A DNA stretch of 60,000 bases from Adiantum capillus-veneris (GCA_014529385.2 CM043947.1:101297811-101357810), one strand, 5' to 3'; positions 34,443 to 46,458 are shown, counted from the stretch's first letter. Notes: generated from the sequence alone by a model not told the origin. Numbers and translations: made by a program.

Positions 34443-34644
34443 CTCATATTCTTAACCAAATCTATCTCTCTCACTATTAGTAATTCATCCTCTCTACAAA
34501 TTTTAGGTTCTCCTTGCTACAAGTACATCTCTCCCCGCAGTATACTTATTGCCTACGGGCAAGAATAGGGCTTGGGACGGAAACTCTCTTCTCTTCTCTT
34601 CCCTTCTCTTCTCTTATATCTACATTTCTCACATACTATCCTAG

Positions 34645-34863
34645 ATGAATAATCCACATGATGATAATTTCTATCGCTTTCACTGTGTACAATCTATTAG
34701 AATTAACGTATGGATTAGCCATAAAATACACTTTCAACAACGTATAGTGTTTCTCTTTGGCCCAGAAAGGCTCAGTGAAATACTTCTATCACCAGATCCC
34801 ATTATACTACCTCTCATAGACTATAACTTTTCTTTTGACGTAAGCGTAGTTATCTTGCTATGA
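34645..34863 (+). CDS. Small ORF 1 of an overlapping duplicated pair, function unknown
   Basis: 72 codons from MNNPHDDNFYRF. Its stop TGA shares bases with the ATG of the next ORF (ATGA at 34860-34863). The stretch NVWISHKIHFQQRIVFLFGP then RLSEI aligns with the second ORF: shared FQ..I..LFG..RL..I..S, IL, I.Y..S.DV. The two look like tandem duplicates of a module of about 65 residues. No family recognised and expression unproven; could be decayed coding sequence inside a repeat. Confidence 0.35.
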   Translation: MNNPHDDNFYRFHCVQSIRINVWISHKIHFQQRIVFLFGPERLSEILLSPDPIILPLIDYNFSFDVSVVILL

Positions 34864-35072
34864 ACCAAGAGGATTTGTATACACAATTAATCCCAATCAC
34901 TAGACAAAATATATATATTATGGTAAGCACAAAACTACAATTCCAAAGAACAATTCGTAGCCTATTTGGTCAGCCAAGATTGAATGCCATTAACTCATCT
35001 ATTAACTCTTTCATACTACTTATGATACGATATGACCATAGCCTTGATGTTTTCATCTTTGTGTTATTTTGA
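34860..35072 (+). CDS. Small ORF 2 of the pair, function unknown
   Basis: 70 codons from MNQEDLYTQLIPITRQ, overlapping ORF 1 by ATGA. Contains KLQFQRTIRSLFGQPRLNAI and ILLMIRYDHSLDVFIFVLF, parallel to ORF 1. By eye about 18 of 63 aligned residues agree. A single ancestral protein with two repeats and a later frameshift is the alternative to two genes. Confidence 0.35.
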   Translation: MNQEDLYTQLIPITRQNIYIMVSTKLQFQRTIRSLFGQPRLNAINSSINSFILLMIRYDHSLDVFIFVLF

Positions 35073-36000
35073 CATTCCCTTTTGTGTTCTTTCTTTGTGT
35101 GTGTGAGTGCAAGAGAGAAAGAGTGGGACTTCTTTGATTGCACTTCCGTCCAAACCCTAGTCTTCATGGCATCTATGGTTTAACTCCTTCATATAGTTTT
35201 TTTTAGTTCTCTCACAAACTCGCACAGCCATAAGCCCGGTGCTTTCCCGGCAAGACCACAAATTTCTCGACACCGGTAAGTGCCTTTGGTATATGCTCGT
35301 GATCATATGGACTTGAAGTACTTGTCATGTAAGGTGAGTGCTTGGGAGAAACAAAGGAAGAGTGCCTAATGTAAGTGCCAATTATGGGACACTCTATATG
35401 CATACAAGAAATTTGTCAAAGAAAAGCATGTAGTGTAAGAGATAGAGTTGATGGGTGCTTCAAGGAAAAAATGTAGCACGTGGGACATCAAAGGACGTCT
35501 CAATAGCTTCCATGTTTCCAAGAAGGGTTTCTGACGTAGAAGCTTCTCCACTCATACCTCACTGTGTTGAGTGTGTGAGTGTCTTTTGGACTTCCTTCTT
35601 TACTTACCACTATACTATAATGATTTTGACACTTATGCTCACCTATACCAGCATGAGCGACATAACGTAATTATGCTCAACTCTTCCAGCTTGAGCAGTA
35701 CCTAAAATAACTAAGACGCTTAAACCACAAAGAATATTACATGAAGGATTGGGACTAACGCCTCGCTCATTTAGTAGCTTAGCTGCTCGACTTTGACTTT
35801 TATGCCATGTATTTTTAATGGCGACTTGGACTTACCTGTTCAAGGACAAAAACCCAATTCCATAAGTTCTTGAAATTTAGGCCTCTTCCATTGTGTTGGT
35901 CTTTGGATGCCACCATTTTGTCGAGTAGGTTGGCATATTTTGGCTCCTCTTGACTTGCTTGTCGTATGTTCACACTACTTTGTGGAACAAGTCCTTCAAC

Positions 36001-37900
36001 TCAAATAGGGCTTGATGTAGCCTTTGTGTTATCTTGCATGAGAAGCGATTGAATCTGTATGTGGGTTCTTCGAGATTGAGTTTCGACAAGAGATTTTGGA
36101 ACCCATCTTGCCTTTGGTCCTTGTGTGACCGTCGTTTGTATTTTATCTTCTTCTATAATTTGATGGACACTAGGCTTTGGCATCCATATTTGATGATTTC
36201 CTTTGTAGAAGCCTTGACTTTGGATTTGATGATGAGGTATCCATCTAGAGATTGTAGCAGCCTTTGTTGCAATTGGCTTTTGTTGGCTCTTGGTTGTCAT
36301 TGCTTGCCTTTGGATAGAAACTTGTGCTGCATGATTTGTCTTGGATGTTCCAAATTGAGCTACACCTTTTGGTAACCATATTTGAGTGTTACCTTCATAA
36401 AATCCTTGTGCTTCCAGTAGCTTGACTGGAATCATTCGCTACTTCACCCGTTGTTGGGTAGCTTGATTTAAGTCTGACTTTGGTACCCAAACTTGTCGCA
36501 TTCCTTCTTGCTTTGATTTTTGCTTTTGCCTTTTGTGGTAGTTCTTTCTCCTGATTGAGTTGTTTGTCTTGCATTTATAGTTCATCTTGCTCTTTGTAGA
36601 ACTCTTTGATTGAGATGAGTAGATTCAGGCTGTTACTTTAGGCTTTTTGGCCCAAACATTAGCGTTTCCTTGGAAGTATCCTTGAGAAGTGATTGACTCA
36701 TTTGATGCTACCCACCCTATCACCTTTTGTTGTTGAAGCTGAACTTGTGCTTCATGTATCCAAACTGGGTCTTTGACTTGGATGTGATCTTTGGATACTA
36801 GCACGTGGTTGATATTCTTCGGTTTCTTATGTATTCTTTTTTGTGATGGAAACTTTGGTTGATAGACTTTTTGCTTTGGTTTCCATTGCATTGTTGATGG
36901 TTTGGCTCTTGATGTAGAAGCTTCATTGGAAGTTTGATGTAGGGTCCTTGAAGATAAGGTCATCTTGCAATGTTTATATACTTCAAATTTTATCTTTGCT
37001 TGAAATTTTTCCACGATGGTTGGCGATTTCTTCTCTGCATGGATTTGAGGTGCTTTTTGGGTTGTTGATGGTGTTGTTTCTAAAGATTTTGGTTGTTGTT
37101 GAAAGAAGATGTTCCTCTAGCTTTCTGTCAGGACCAGACTCTCTTTGATATGATGGGAGTCAATTATGTGGAAAGTATCTTTATACTCCCCAATACTCAA
37201 TTTGAGTATGGCTTCTGCCACTCCAAATCTAGGCATTGGAATTTCTGAACTTGTGTACACGATCTCCGCTAGCTCCATGATTGGTGGCTTTCCCATCATG
37301 ATCCAAGTTCCATATTTCATTAGATTCTTTGTTGCTTCTGGATCTATCACAGCTGAACATGTGATTTTGAGTCCTGTTTCCCCGCTTATGCTGAATTTGA
37401 TCGTCGTAGGAGACAATCGATCTTCTTCCTTGTCCCTGTTCTTCTTTTGATCTTGCGTTTGTTGAAGATTTTCCATTGAACTTGGAAGATTTTCTCCTTC
37501 ATCTACTTTCATTTGCACTTTTTCTGGAGTCATCTTCTTTGAAACAGCTTTTACCGATTCTTCAGGTATGTCAATGCTGACATATTCTCGTGGTTGCTCT
37601 ACTTCCTTCATTTGCACTTTGGCATCATGCTCCATGGTGTGGCTATCTGTCTCACATTTTTTGCTTTCACACTCACAAACCTCGTTAGCTTCCTTCAACA
37701 CCTTTATCGTAAATAAGGGAGTTATATCATACCCTTCCTCATCACAGAATTTAGTCGGGGTCACCTCATTCACACACACATCAAGAGTGGCCAGTATTTG
37801 ATCCCATCCAAAGGGTTCAAATAACTCCTCTGGAAAAGGTTCTGGTACATATGCCTCATCTTTTACTAAACGCTCTAGGATGCAATCTTGCTTTCTGAGA
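36001..37900 (-). pseudogene. T accessory ORF: second protease-like domain and GFYxGN/WxPK repeats
   Basis: Continues from the protease. It has a Lys/Glu-rich linker, then a fold-like segment with CSAVIDPEATKNLMKYG and VAEAILKLSIGEYKDTFHIID that looks like a degenerate second retropepsin domain. After TAG at 37117 it becomes basic and Gln-rich, with repeated modules: SQGYFQGNANVWAKKP, AQGFYEGNTQIWLPKG, SQGFYKGNHQIWMPKP, plus VWVPKSDL and RWVPKSLVE. TGA at 36625 and TAG near 36438 interrupt an otherwise open frame. No reverse transcriptase or integrase motif is seen. The repeat module is not known to me. Confidence 0.6.
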
Positions 37901-38620
37901 CTTCTCCTCTCAGGAGCTCCATACATCCAAATATGTGCTTTGCTTTCCAAATCAATTGTGGAGTTTAAGTCCTCCCCCGGGGTTCGTACTACATCTTTAT
38001 AACTAGTATGATCCTTGACACTGATTTTCGTTGTGACCTCTTTGTGTCTCAAGTAGATATAGTCATAGCCCCAGTCTTGTACCATTTTGAGCTGACGCAT
38101 GAATGGTCTGCCCAATATGATGTCAAAGTTGTTGATCTTGTCAAATTTCATTATGGAAAAGGTGTGCTCATACTCGATGCCACACGAGGATACAATGGTT
38201 TGCTCTAATATTCCAATCGGTTTTTCCATGTATCCATCCGCTAATTGCAGTTTCACTCGAGTTTTCCTAAGAGCAGGCTTTCCATATCTCTTTGGTTGCA
38301 ATGGCAATTCCTACCCCACTATCTAATAAGGCAACTGTCTTTACGTCTTTGTACTCAAGTGGTAAGGTGGTTTTTCCTTCGTCTCCTTCACAGTGGTCAC
38401 CCACCTTATTTATCGGTACTGGCTTTGTCTGTCGCTTCTTCGACGAGGTGTCATCCATGTTTTTGTCCACAAGTTGGTCATGAGAAGGGATTTCAACCCT
38501 ATGTTTTCCAGGTGTTTGCCCATTTGCCCCATAGATGCGGTCTAATTTTTAGTAGCTCTGAGAGATAAAGTGTGCATTGTATAGGAGAAGACATCAATCC
38601 ATGCAAGCTTTTGGTATCCA
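37901..38620 (-). pseudogene. T aspartic protease
   Basis: Active-site motif VALLDSGVGIAIATKEIW (38300-38350), where relatives have DSGA/DTGA, then KPALRKTRVKLQLADGYMEK and the second block FDIILGRPFMRQLKMVQDW. TAG at 38267 sits between frames. Closely similar in order and sequence to B (7395-8065), showing one family. Upstream, IQCTLYLSELLKIRPHLW leads from the gag linker. Confidence 0.78.
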
Positions 38621-39412
38621 TCATTTTGGTGTGGCTTTCCATCGATAAGGTACCATTTTAACCTCGGTTTTTGTCTCGTGTTCTCCTATGAAAGATGGAA
38701 AAGTCTTTAGAGAGCGTGGTTTACTCTCTTCAGATGCGATATACCCGACATCCCCGTATAGAGATCATATATCTCCTGGGAAAAATTCATGATCCATGTT
38801 TATCTCAGGAATAGGTGCTGTCTGTAAGGTAGCACTACCATCTTTCCGGTTTTTGATTGATTCCCACAAGGATTGTGGCCACGGTTCTTCTACCTCTGGA
38901 ATAGGCATCACTGCTTATGAGCCCACCCCATCTGTGGTATTGGCTACTTCCCTTGTATCTAGAGGTGCCTCAACTTTTGGCTCTTCCTCTTCGTTTTCAA
39001 TACCACGACTTTCCAATTCCTGGACTTTTCGCGGATTAGCACCTCTGTTTTGGGAGCATCTGGAACTGGTTTCATAAGAGCTTAGGCCTTCTAGATGAGC
39101 TCCTTGCACATTTGCAACCTCTCTTTTTCATACCCTGGATGAGGAGACCTTAGCCATCTATCCTCTTGGGTTTGGTTGGGTTTTAGTCTAGCTTCATAAG
39201 CTTTCAAGATTGCATCCAAAGGTTCATTCACTTTGTCGACCAAAACTGAACCTCCTAAGTTAGTCTTTGACTCTTTAGGTCCCTTTGTGTTTTTGTTCCT
39301 TTCTTGCTCTTGTCTAAGTTGCTCTCTTGTTTGATTCAATTCAATTTCCAAACCCGCTTTCTCCTTCAACCTCTTCAATTTCATTTTGTCCCGTCTGCCT
39401 TTCCATGATTTT
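38621..39412 (-). pseudogene. T gag-protease linker
   Basis: Charged segment in pieces: 39384-39091 (KRLKEKAGLEIELNQTREQL, short coiled coil) and 38900-38780 with EPWPQSLWESIKNRKDGSATL, matching B at 17312-17480. Frame is continuous with gag on the far side of F once F and one TSD copy are removed. TAG at 39091 and TAA at 38915. Confidence 0.6.
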
Positions 39413-40076
39413 TGTAAGGTCTCTGACCCCGATCAAAAAGAACACCATTGTACCTTGAAATGAAATTAATGGAATAAGTTACTATTTTTAGCAGTTTTCC
39501 AAATTCTGTCAGTGCCATGATGTTTAGAATGTTTTAAAGCTCCGAAATGTGAATTAAAATAATTTTTGTAAAAAAATTCCAAAAATAGTAAGTTTTTGGT
39601 CACCCGACCTGTCCAGTTTTGATCGTCTCGAAAAACTGCACCCGTACCCCGAATTTCAAAAAAATGCATTTTCAGACCCGGGGGGCTGCTAAATATGGCA
39701 GGTACTCGGGCCCGTACGTCTTAGTTAGAGCTTCATATAGCAATTTTCGGCATCAAAATCCGACTCGTATGACCCGTTTTAGCCTAGAACCAAATTTCCT
39801 AAAAATTGTCCGGGGAGGTACTGGGGGCCCGAGGCTGTGTGGGAACAAGTTCCAGCCCACTCCAGACCAGCTTTAGCAGCTAGGGGGCGCCCTCTTGCTT
39901 TGTGGGAGTCCTGGGAAAGCTGCCAAGCCAGTAACTAAGTCTCAGAGTCAGTTAAACTGGCCAACCTGACACTTGGTGAGTAGGGACCTAGACTTACCAT
40001 GCAAGGACTGAGTGCTCACTCAGATGCTTATAGCAGCACAAATCGATTTTCAGCTTGTAGGAGCCTATTTAGAGAC

Positions 40077-40080
<4 letters not shown>

Positions 40081-40117
<37 letters not shown>
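40081..40117 (+). repeat. (AC)n microsatellite in F
   Basis: Uninterrupted AC repeat, followed by a second short CA run near 40124-40150. Confidence 0.9.
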
Positions 40118-40119
<2 letters not shown>

Positions 40120-41418
40120 CTCACACACACACAGTGCACACACACACACCTACAAACACTCTGGGAAGGTGCTGCCGAAACACACACCTTTTGAACGAGA
40201 AGCAAGGAGGGAGGTGCTGTAGAATTCTCGCCTCAAGAAGCTCGATTAGATCAGAGAATTGAGAGGATTATCAGCCCTTAATCACGGTAACCACGGTTTA
40301 ATTAATGCTTTCTGCAAATCCTTTTCATTACCATCTAAATTTCTCGTCTATTATGCTTATTCCTAGTCGCAATTCTCTAAAATTACTCTCTAAATTCTCC
40401 TTAACCATATTCTATTATGTAATCATCATCCCATAGCTGAATTATCAGCCATTCATCACTCTTAATTAATGATTAGTGCACGATTATTATAATTTTCTCT
40501 CACTAGGTAGCATAGAAATTAATCGGTAAGCTGGTAATTGTGTAGATTGATGAGAATCACTCTTTCTATCACGCATTAATATTGTAGCTGATTTAGATCC
40601 ATCTCTGTTATGCATTAAGATATAATTAAGGTAAGATTAATCTGTCGTTAAGTCTCTAAGAGGTGGTTTTTCTCACACCTATGCATGCGGTGATTCTGCA
40701 CCCTCTAATTGCTAGGAAAGAGATTAATCGTGCTTAATTCATCTCTCTGGTAATTCCATTAGTGAAATCCTATTATTCTTAATCATGTAAGCTGAGTAAT
40801 TATCTTTAGAGCCGGTTCCCATAGGATTATGTGTCATCCATAATGATTGCTATATGGAAAAATCTAAATCTCTCATGTAGCAGGCATTGTTTGATGTTGC
40901 TAATCTATCATTTGGCTTGTTATGACGCTTACGAACATTAGCTCTTTTCCCCAAGTTAATTACTTAAAGTAGTGAGTTTAAAATGGCCCCGGTTAAGAGG
41001 ACTCGCTTTGGTGGAGCCCACGACCACAAGGCACGAAGGAGCAAGGTGAACGGGAAGGGATAAGCTCCCATGGAGGAACAAATACCGGCCATCTCACGGG
41101 CCATCGACGAAGAAATGGAAGAGGTAGATCATAATTTCATTCAAGTTGTTTAATTTAACATTTCACACGTTTAGTTAGGAATGAAAATATCCCCAAACAT
41201 GTTGGAGAAATCCGACGAAAACCTCGGCATTGAATTCATTGTACATTAAGTTCTAAAGTAGGAAGGAAATGATTGATGGGTATGCTGGTTGCAATTAGGA
41301 AAGAATGTCTGCTAGTGAAAATTTAGCTCGACATGTTCATTTTATTTCCAATGTTGAATCAGTCCTGACCCCCCTACTAATCACAGGGGGCAGAGTTCCT
41401 CGTTAAGGGCTCTTGAAT

Positions 41419-41506
41419 CCACGACTTGCTTTCTATGCGGTGGGAACCCACGACTTGCTTTCTATGCGGTGGGAGTGTCCATGACGTGCTTTTTATGCGG
41501 TGGACA
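41419..41506 (+). repeat. Three tandem units of about 30 bp in F
   Basis: CCACGACTTGCTTTCTATGC recurs at 41419 and 41448 and, with changes, at 41479; each is followed by GGTGG. Confidence 0.85.
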
Positions 41507-42160
41507 TACCTAGTTGTATGGACAGCTAGGCGACAACGGGAGGAGTGAACTCTCCCTGGAGAGGGGATGTTGTACCTCCAGAACATTGGAATTTTAATGA
41601 ATAAGTTTGAGTAGAATTTTTACTAGAATACTGTCTTGGTGTTGTTTGCAATACTGGTTGAAGGGCTGTCTTAACGAACAATGTGCTTCGGAATTAAAAC
41701 AAGGAATGTTTATGTTGAACAACCTTTGTGGTAGTAATTAGGTCACACAAGGAAGTGTGAGTGTGGGGGTGGAAAGTGGGGGCTTGGCTCAGGTTGCCAA
41801 TGCCTATGAGTTGGGTGGTCCCGATTGGTCGGGAACTCTCTGTCCCCATTGTGCTTACTTCGATATTAGTAATACTCATTGCCTGAGTGTACGTGCCTCT
41901 GAAACATGGGAAAAAAGGCACTCGGGGTTTCTCTCCTCTTGGAAGGTGGGTCTTAGGATCGCTAGATAGTTCAAGTACGCTTCCCCTGCGAGGTGGAGCT
42001 AGATCTCCCTGCTAGTAGGCTGGAACTCGACTCACTTTGTGATGAGAGATCGTCCGCTAGTCGAACACTGAACCATTTTTTTTGCTTCCGCAATAGATTT
42101 AGTGGCCACCGGGTTCACCATCAGATCCGCCATTGGAAACGGCGGGGTGGGGACCTCACA

Positions 42161-44024
42161 ATTTTCTTCCGAATCTTCCTACCGGTTTGTTCTCAAATTC
42201 TATTTGAATAGGCAATGTGGCTTTTTCAGCTGGTTTGTTTTTGGCAGCTTCTTGAGCTTGAGCTCTAGTCATCACGTTTAAAGGAATGGCGGGTTCTACC
42301 TCGGATCTGCTTGAAGAAGGCATCACGCCTACAACATTCATTGTTGATTTCCCTTTGTAGTCTGGATTTTTAGCACAGTGTTGGCGTAGATGGTCTAGAC
42401 CACAACATTCATAGAATATAAATAATTCAATTTGTGGACCCTTGTTTGGACAACTTCGTGCCCAATGATCACCTCCACACTCATAGCATGGACCTTCTTG
42501 TTTCACAGCTGTGGTGATCCAGCTAATGGTTGTTCTTGCCTTGTGAGGATGTTCTTTGAACCATACTCCTGTGAATGCATGGCTATGAACATGAGCGTAT
42601 TTGCATCCATGCGGTATTTGTTTCTCATGGATTGTGGCATATGCATTGGTTGAGCGTAGTTCACTATCACTCTCCCATCATTCAGAAGTTGTGGTTGTTG
42701 GCCTAACACATGTTGTGGCTTTGGCTGAGTGTTACACCATGGAGTGGGGTGATCCCCTCCACAAGTATTGCATATCCTCAATTGAGGATGTCGTACATTT
42801 AGGTTTTTCTTGTAGCCTTTGTTTATTCTTCTAATCACTCCCTCGACCACTCGATCAATGATTGGTTCACAAGGAGTTTGAACATCTTGTTTTGTGGTGG
42901 GTTCGCTCTTTGGAGAAGAGTCACTACTAGTTGTGTTGTCTGTATCTTCAGTCACCTCTCCGTAGGCCTTGCAATTGTCAACTAGATATAGAGCTTCTCT
43001 AGTGACTTGCTCAAACGTTGTTCATCCTTTCAAATGTAGGTCCTTTTTTAGAGTTTCATTCCTCAAGCCCTCTATAAAGAGAACTGATAACCTCTCATCT
43101 TGTGGTAGCTCTCTCACAGGACATCTGTCTATGTACTGCTTGAAGTGAAGCAAAGCTTCCTTCACTCTTTCATTCGCTTTCTGTTGGAAAGCGTACATTT
43201 AGGACACTGTGTTATGTTTGATTTCCCTTTTTGAGAATTCCTCTACAAACTCTTGTAAGAGTTGTGCTATGTTGGGAAAATCATCCCTATGCAATGGTTG
43301 GAACCAAGTCAAAGCTGTTCCTTCTAATGTCAGTCCAAAATCCGTCATACTGATCATGGAAATCCGCAATTTGTTCAGCTCTCAAAACTTGTTTGAAGAG
43401 TGAGACATGAGCATATGGATCCCCTGACCCAGTGTACTTTGTCTTGACACATTGAGCCACTTGATATGGTCTTAATCGTTGTGGTCCAGTCAGTAATCTA
43501 ACCAGTTCATGGTCTCTTGGAAAGACGTCTCTCGTTGTCTCCTCTTGTCTCGGAGAGAATCTCGGTGGAATCCTCTCTGATATGTAGTCTAGTATCATTT
43601 TTGGTTGAAAGTAGGTAGAGATCGGAGTACCCTTGTATGTGTATCTATCGAGGTCAATGGGATCAACAAGTTGGTACTCTCTTCCATACTTATCTACCAT
43701 CAAAACTTGCACTCCATTGGCATCTGTATATGTGAAGGCATAGAGGTTCTTATGTGTGGTCGACTCTCTAGCATTGGGTTCTACACATCTGTAAAAGATG
43801 TATGGCTCCCCGTTTGTGAAACTGTATAAGCCATCATCAGCATAATCTGTAAGCACTCTCATGGATTCATTGGCTTTTATGAATCTCACGTTTGGTTTGT
43901 CGATTAGAGGATGCCTCTCCTCTAGGTATTCTCCCAATCCCCCTGTTGAAGGCATTGCAGCGTTTCTTGCTTTTGTCATGTCTCCACGTGGAGTAGAGAA
44001 CCCTGGTGGTGAATGATTTATCAT
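42161..44024 (-). pseudogene. T gag
   Basis: 44024-43287 begins MINHSPPGFSTPRGDMTKAR and carries DPYAHVSLFKQVLRAEQIAD. After a frameshift near 43310 the core reads LEGTALTWFQPLHRDDFPN and QLLQEFVEEFSKREIKHNTV, with stops near 43202 and 43022. 42955-42503 has CNTCGGDHPTPWC; 42506-42156 has CYECGGDHWARSC and YECCGLDHLRQHC, three zinc-knuckle-type motifs. The last frame runs into F at 42160. Confidence 0.82.
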
Positions 44025-46425
44025 GATTAAAGATCACTCAAATCTCTCAAGATAGTCCTTGACAAGCTCACTTTGGCTTAGTGCAAATTATCTCTTTTTG
44101 CCCCTGATAAGGTCTCTCAAAAGTCAAGAATTTGTGACTTTTTTGGTTTCTGGAAATTGGTCTTGGGGTACCCTAAAAGTTTGGATTTAGGTGTGTGCTA
44201 TTGCCCGCAAGCCTTCTTCCTAGCTATACCTGACTCAATTTGGAGTTTTCTATCAAAAGTTAGAGCACTTTTAGTGAACTGGACTTGAAACAGCACTCAA
44301 AACAGTCTCAGGACCAGAAAACAAAACCTTTGGCTTGTTTCTTGGTCTCTAGAAGGTATTTTTAGCTCACACTTGAGATTTGGGATATACTCAAGTATGT
44401 CTACAAGACCATCAACTCAGATACCCCCACTATGCTGAGAGGTACATGGATCGCGAATTTTTCCCTGTCAGATTTTTTCCTTCAAATTTTCTCAAATTTT
44501 AATTGTGTGTAGACAAGGTCATGTGCATGCTATATACCCATTTTCAACAAATTTTGTGGTGGAGGTACATGGATCGCGATCCATGTTCAACCACATCTGG
44601 ACTTGTCCTCTTAGGGGTTTGTTCCTGACTATGTCCACAAGCTAAATCTCAAATATTTTTGGATTTGGACTGGGTTTGATAGGTCAAATGGTCAATACAA
44701 GGTCTGCATTGCGATTTTCAGTCAGTCACCTGTTTTGTTCCCTTTTGACCCAAATTTGCTCAATTTTTTCCAAAATTGGACTTGGGGATATGTTTTCTTG
44801 TGTAAGCACTACTGATGTGGAAAGTTTCAACTCAAGCTGTCACTATGGGTACATGGATCGTGATCCATGTTTGGAGACCAAATTGACTTCTCTTTGTACC
44901 ATCAGATTCACCATGCTTAGGAGGTCCTATGGTATCAAAATTTTTGAAAATGAACCTCTGGATTGAAAGTTAGGTCAGTTTTGGCACTTGCACAGAGTAC
45001 TTGGCAGTTCTGGACTTTTGATTTGGTTTTTGGTATCCAACTTCACTTTTGAAAAGACCACTAGATTCCTTGTGATGTCCTCTAGCTATGGTGCAAGTTT
45101 GGTATCAATGTGTGACAAAGGAACATGGATTTCGATCCATGTATCTATGTGTCAGAAGGTACTGAAACTTGGCACACAGCTTGTCCTTGGTCTCCTGATC
45201 CCTGGTATCTGGTTTTTGTGTGATTTGGACTTGTTTAGGTCATGCAAAAGTCAATTCACAGGTCTGTTTTAGAGTTTTCACCTTAAACAGTTTATGGAAC
45301 TTTTGATGACTTTTTTGGACTTTTTTGACAAAAATTCTTTGGGGACTTTTGTTAACAATGGTCTCTGCTACAAGCTTGAAAAGTTTTTTTCCAAATATTT
45401 CTCAAGGGTACATGGATCGCGATCCATGTTCCACCACTTTTGGATCTGAATTTTTGGTGCGTTGATAGCTTATGATGTTTATAGACTGCTCACCAAATCT
45501 TTTTGAATTTGAATCAGTTTTGCCCAACCAAAACTGAATTCTACAGTTTGTTATGGTAGTTTAGAGAATTTTTTGTTTTTGGCTCTTTGGACCACTTTTT
45601 ACTACTTTTTTGCATTTGGTTCTTTTGGGAAAAGTGTTTGTCTATGTCTTTGCTACCTACTGCCCAAACATCAGCCAAAAAAATTTCATGAGAGACATGG
45701 ATCGCGATCCATGTTTGACCACATTTTGACATGAAACTTAGTCAGCTTGAAGTCAATGTTATGGTGATACTCTTCCCCAAATATTTTTGAATTTGGGCAA
45801 CTTTTTCCCAGTCAAAAGTGAGTTTTTCTGTCTGCCCTACGATTTTTTGACTAGTTTCTGTATTTGACTATTTTGACCAACTTTTTTCAATTTTTTGACA
45901 TGGTCCCTTTTGGCAAAGTTGTTCCAAATTATATAAGGAATGTACTTGTCAAATATTAGCCCCAAATGTCAAAAAGATACATGGATCGCGATCCATGTTT
46001 GACAGCATTTTTTCATGAATTTTGTTCTGTTGGTTCTTTATGCCCTGTGGAAGTCAAATCTCACCCCTTTTTGAATTTGGATCCCAAAATCTCAAGATTT
46101 GTCCAATTTTGTGTTTGAAATGCCTATTTTGTTGTTTTTGCCCTACCAACCAATTCTGATGTGATTTTTGAGTTTTTCTTTCAAGCAAACTTGATCCGAT
46201 CAGTTTCCCAATGATGTACACTGTAATAGGTCACTTTTCACCAAAAATGGTTTTTTGGGGTACATGGATCGCGATCCATGTTCCTCCACAGAATCTTGCC
46301 AAACTTTCCAGATTTCTTCTAGAGAGTCTGTTGATTCCCTTGATCCACAAATTTTTGAATTTGGATCACTTTTGAGGTCTCTATTATCAAATTTTTAGAA
46401 TTTCAGAGTTATGGTCATTTTTGCC
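44025..46425 (-). repeat. T leader: tandem units of about 284 bp with a 20-bp palindrome
   Basis: ACATGGATCGCGATCCATGT stands at 44567-44586, 45410-45429, 45695-45714, 45979-45998 and 46262-46281, with single- or double-base variants at 44851-44870 and 45123-45142 and a half site at 44444. Spacing is 272-287 bp. Sequence between copies is related but much more diverged (recurrent TTTTTGAATTTG-type phrases). The block lies between the primer site and gag in element orientation. At 46425/46426 the leader is joined to the middle of an LTR, a deletion of the leader end, primer site and LTR start. Confidence 0.85.
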
Positions 46426-46458
46426 ACCTAGAGGCACTATCCTAGCAAGTCTGGTTGC
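46426..46458 (-). repeat. T LTR copy 1, fragment left of H
   Basis: ACCTAGAGGCACTATCCTAG belongs to the middle of the T LTR; the copy resumes at 51715 after H. 46454-46458 (GTTGC) is the left TSD of H, against GTCGC on the right. Confidence 0.75.

Larger units (their letters stand above)
33140..35850. other. Unassigned AT-rich region inside T, perhaps another insertion
   Basis: Coding character of T is lost from about 33140 to 35850. On the plus strand a TATA box TATAAAAGGG (34051-34060) is followed by a leader-like stretch, a long (AT)n tract, a pyrimidine tract (34585-34620) and two short related ORFs. This looks like a promoter-bearing LTR with internal sequence in plus orientation, but I could not find paired LTRs or a TSD. 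Confidence 0.35.
39413..42160. mobile_element. F: 2.75-kb solo-LTR-like insertion in T gag
   Basis: Starts TGTAAGGTCTCTGACCCCG and ends CGGGGTGGGGACCTCACA, so the ends are TG...CA and also imperfect inverted repeats of about 18 bp. ATTTT flanks both sides (39408-39412, 42161-42165). Without it the T reading frame joins exactly, which shows it is a clean insertion. No paired LTRs and no credible ORF inside. Contains (AC)n at 40081-40117 and three near-identical units of about 30 bp at 41419-41506. Most likely a large solo LTR; a short non-autonomous element is possible. Confidence 0.78.
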
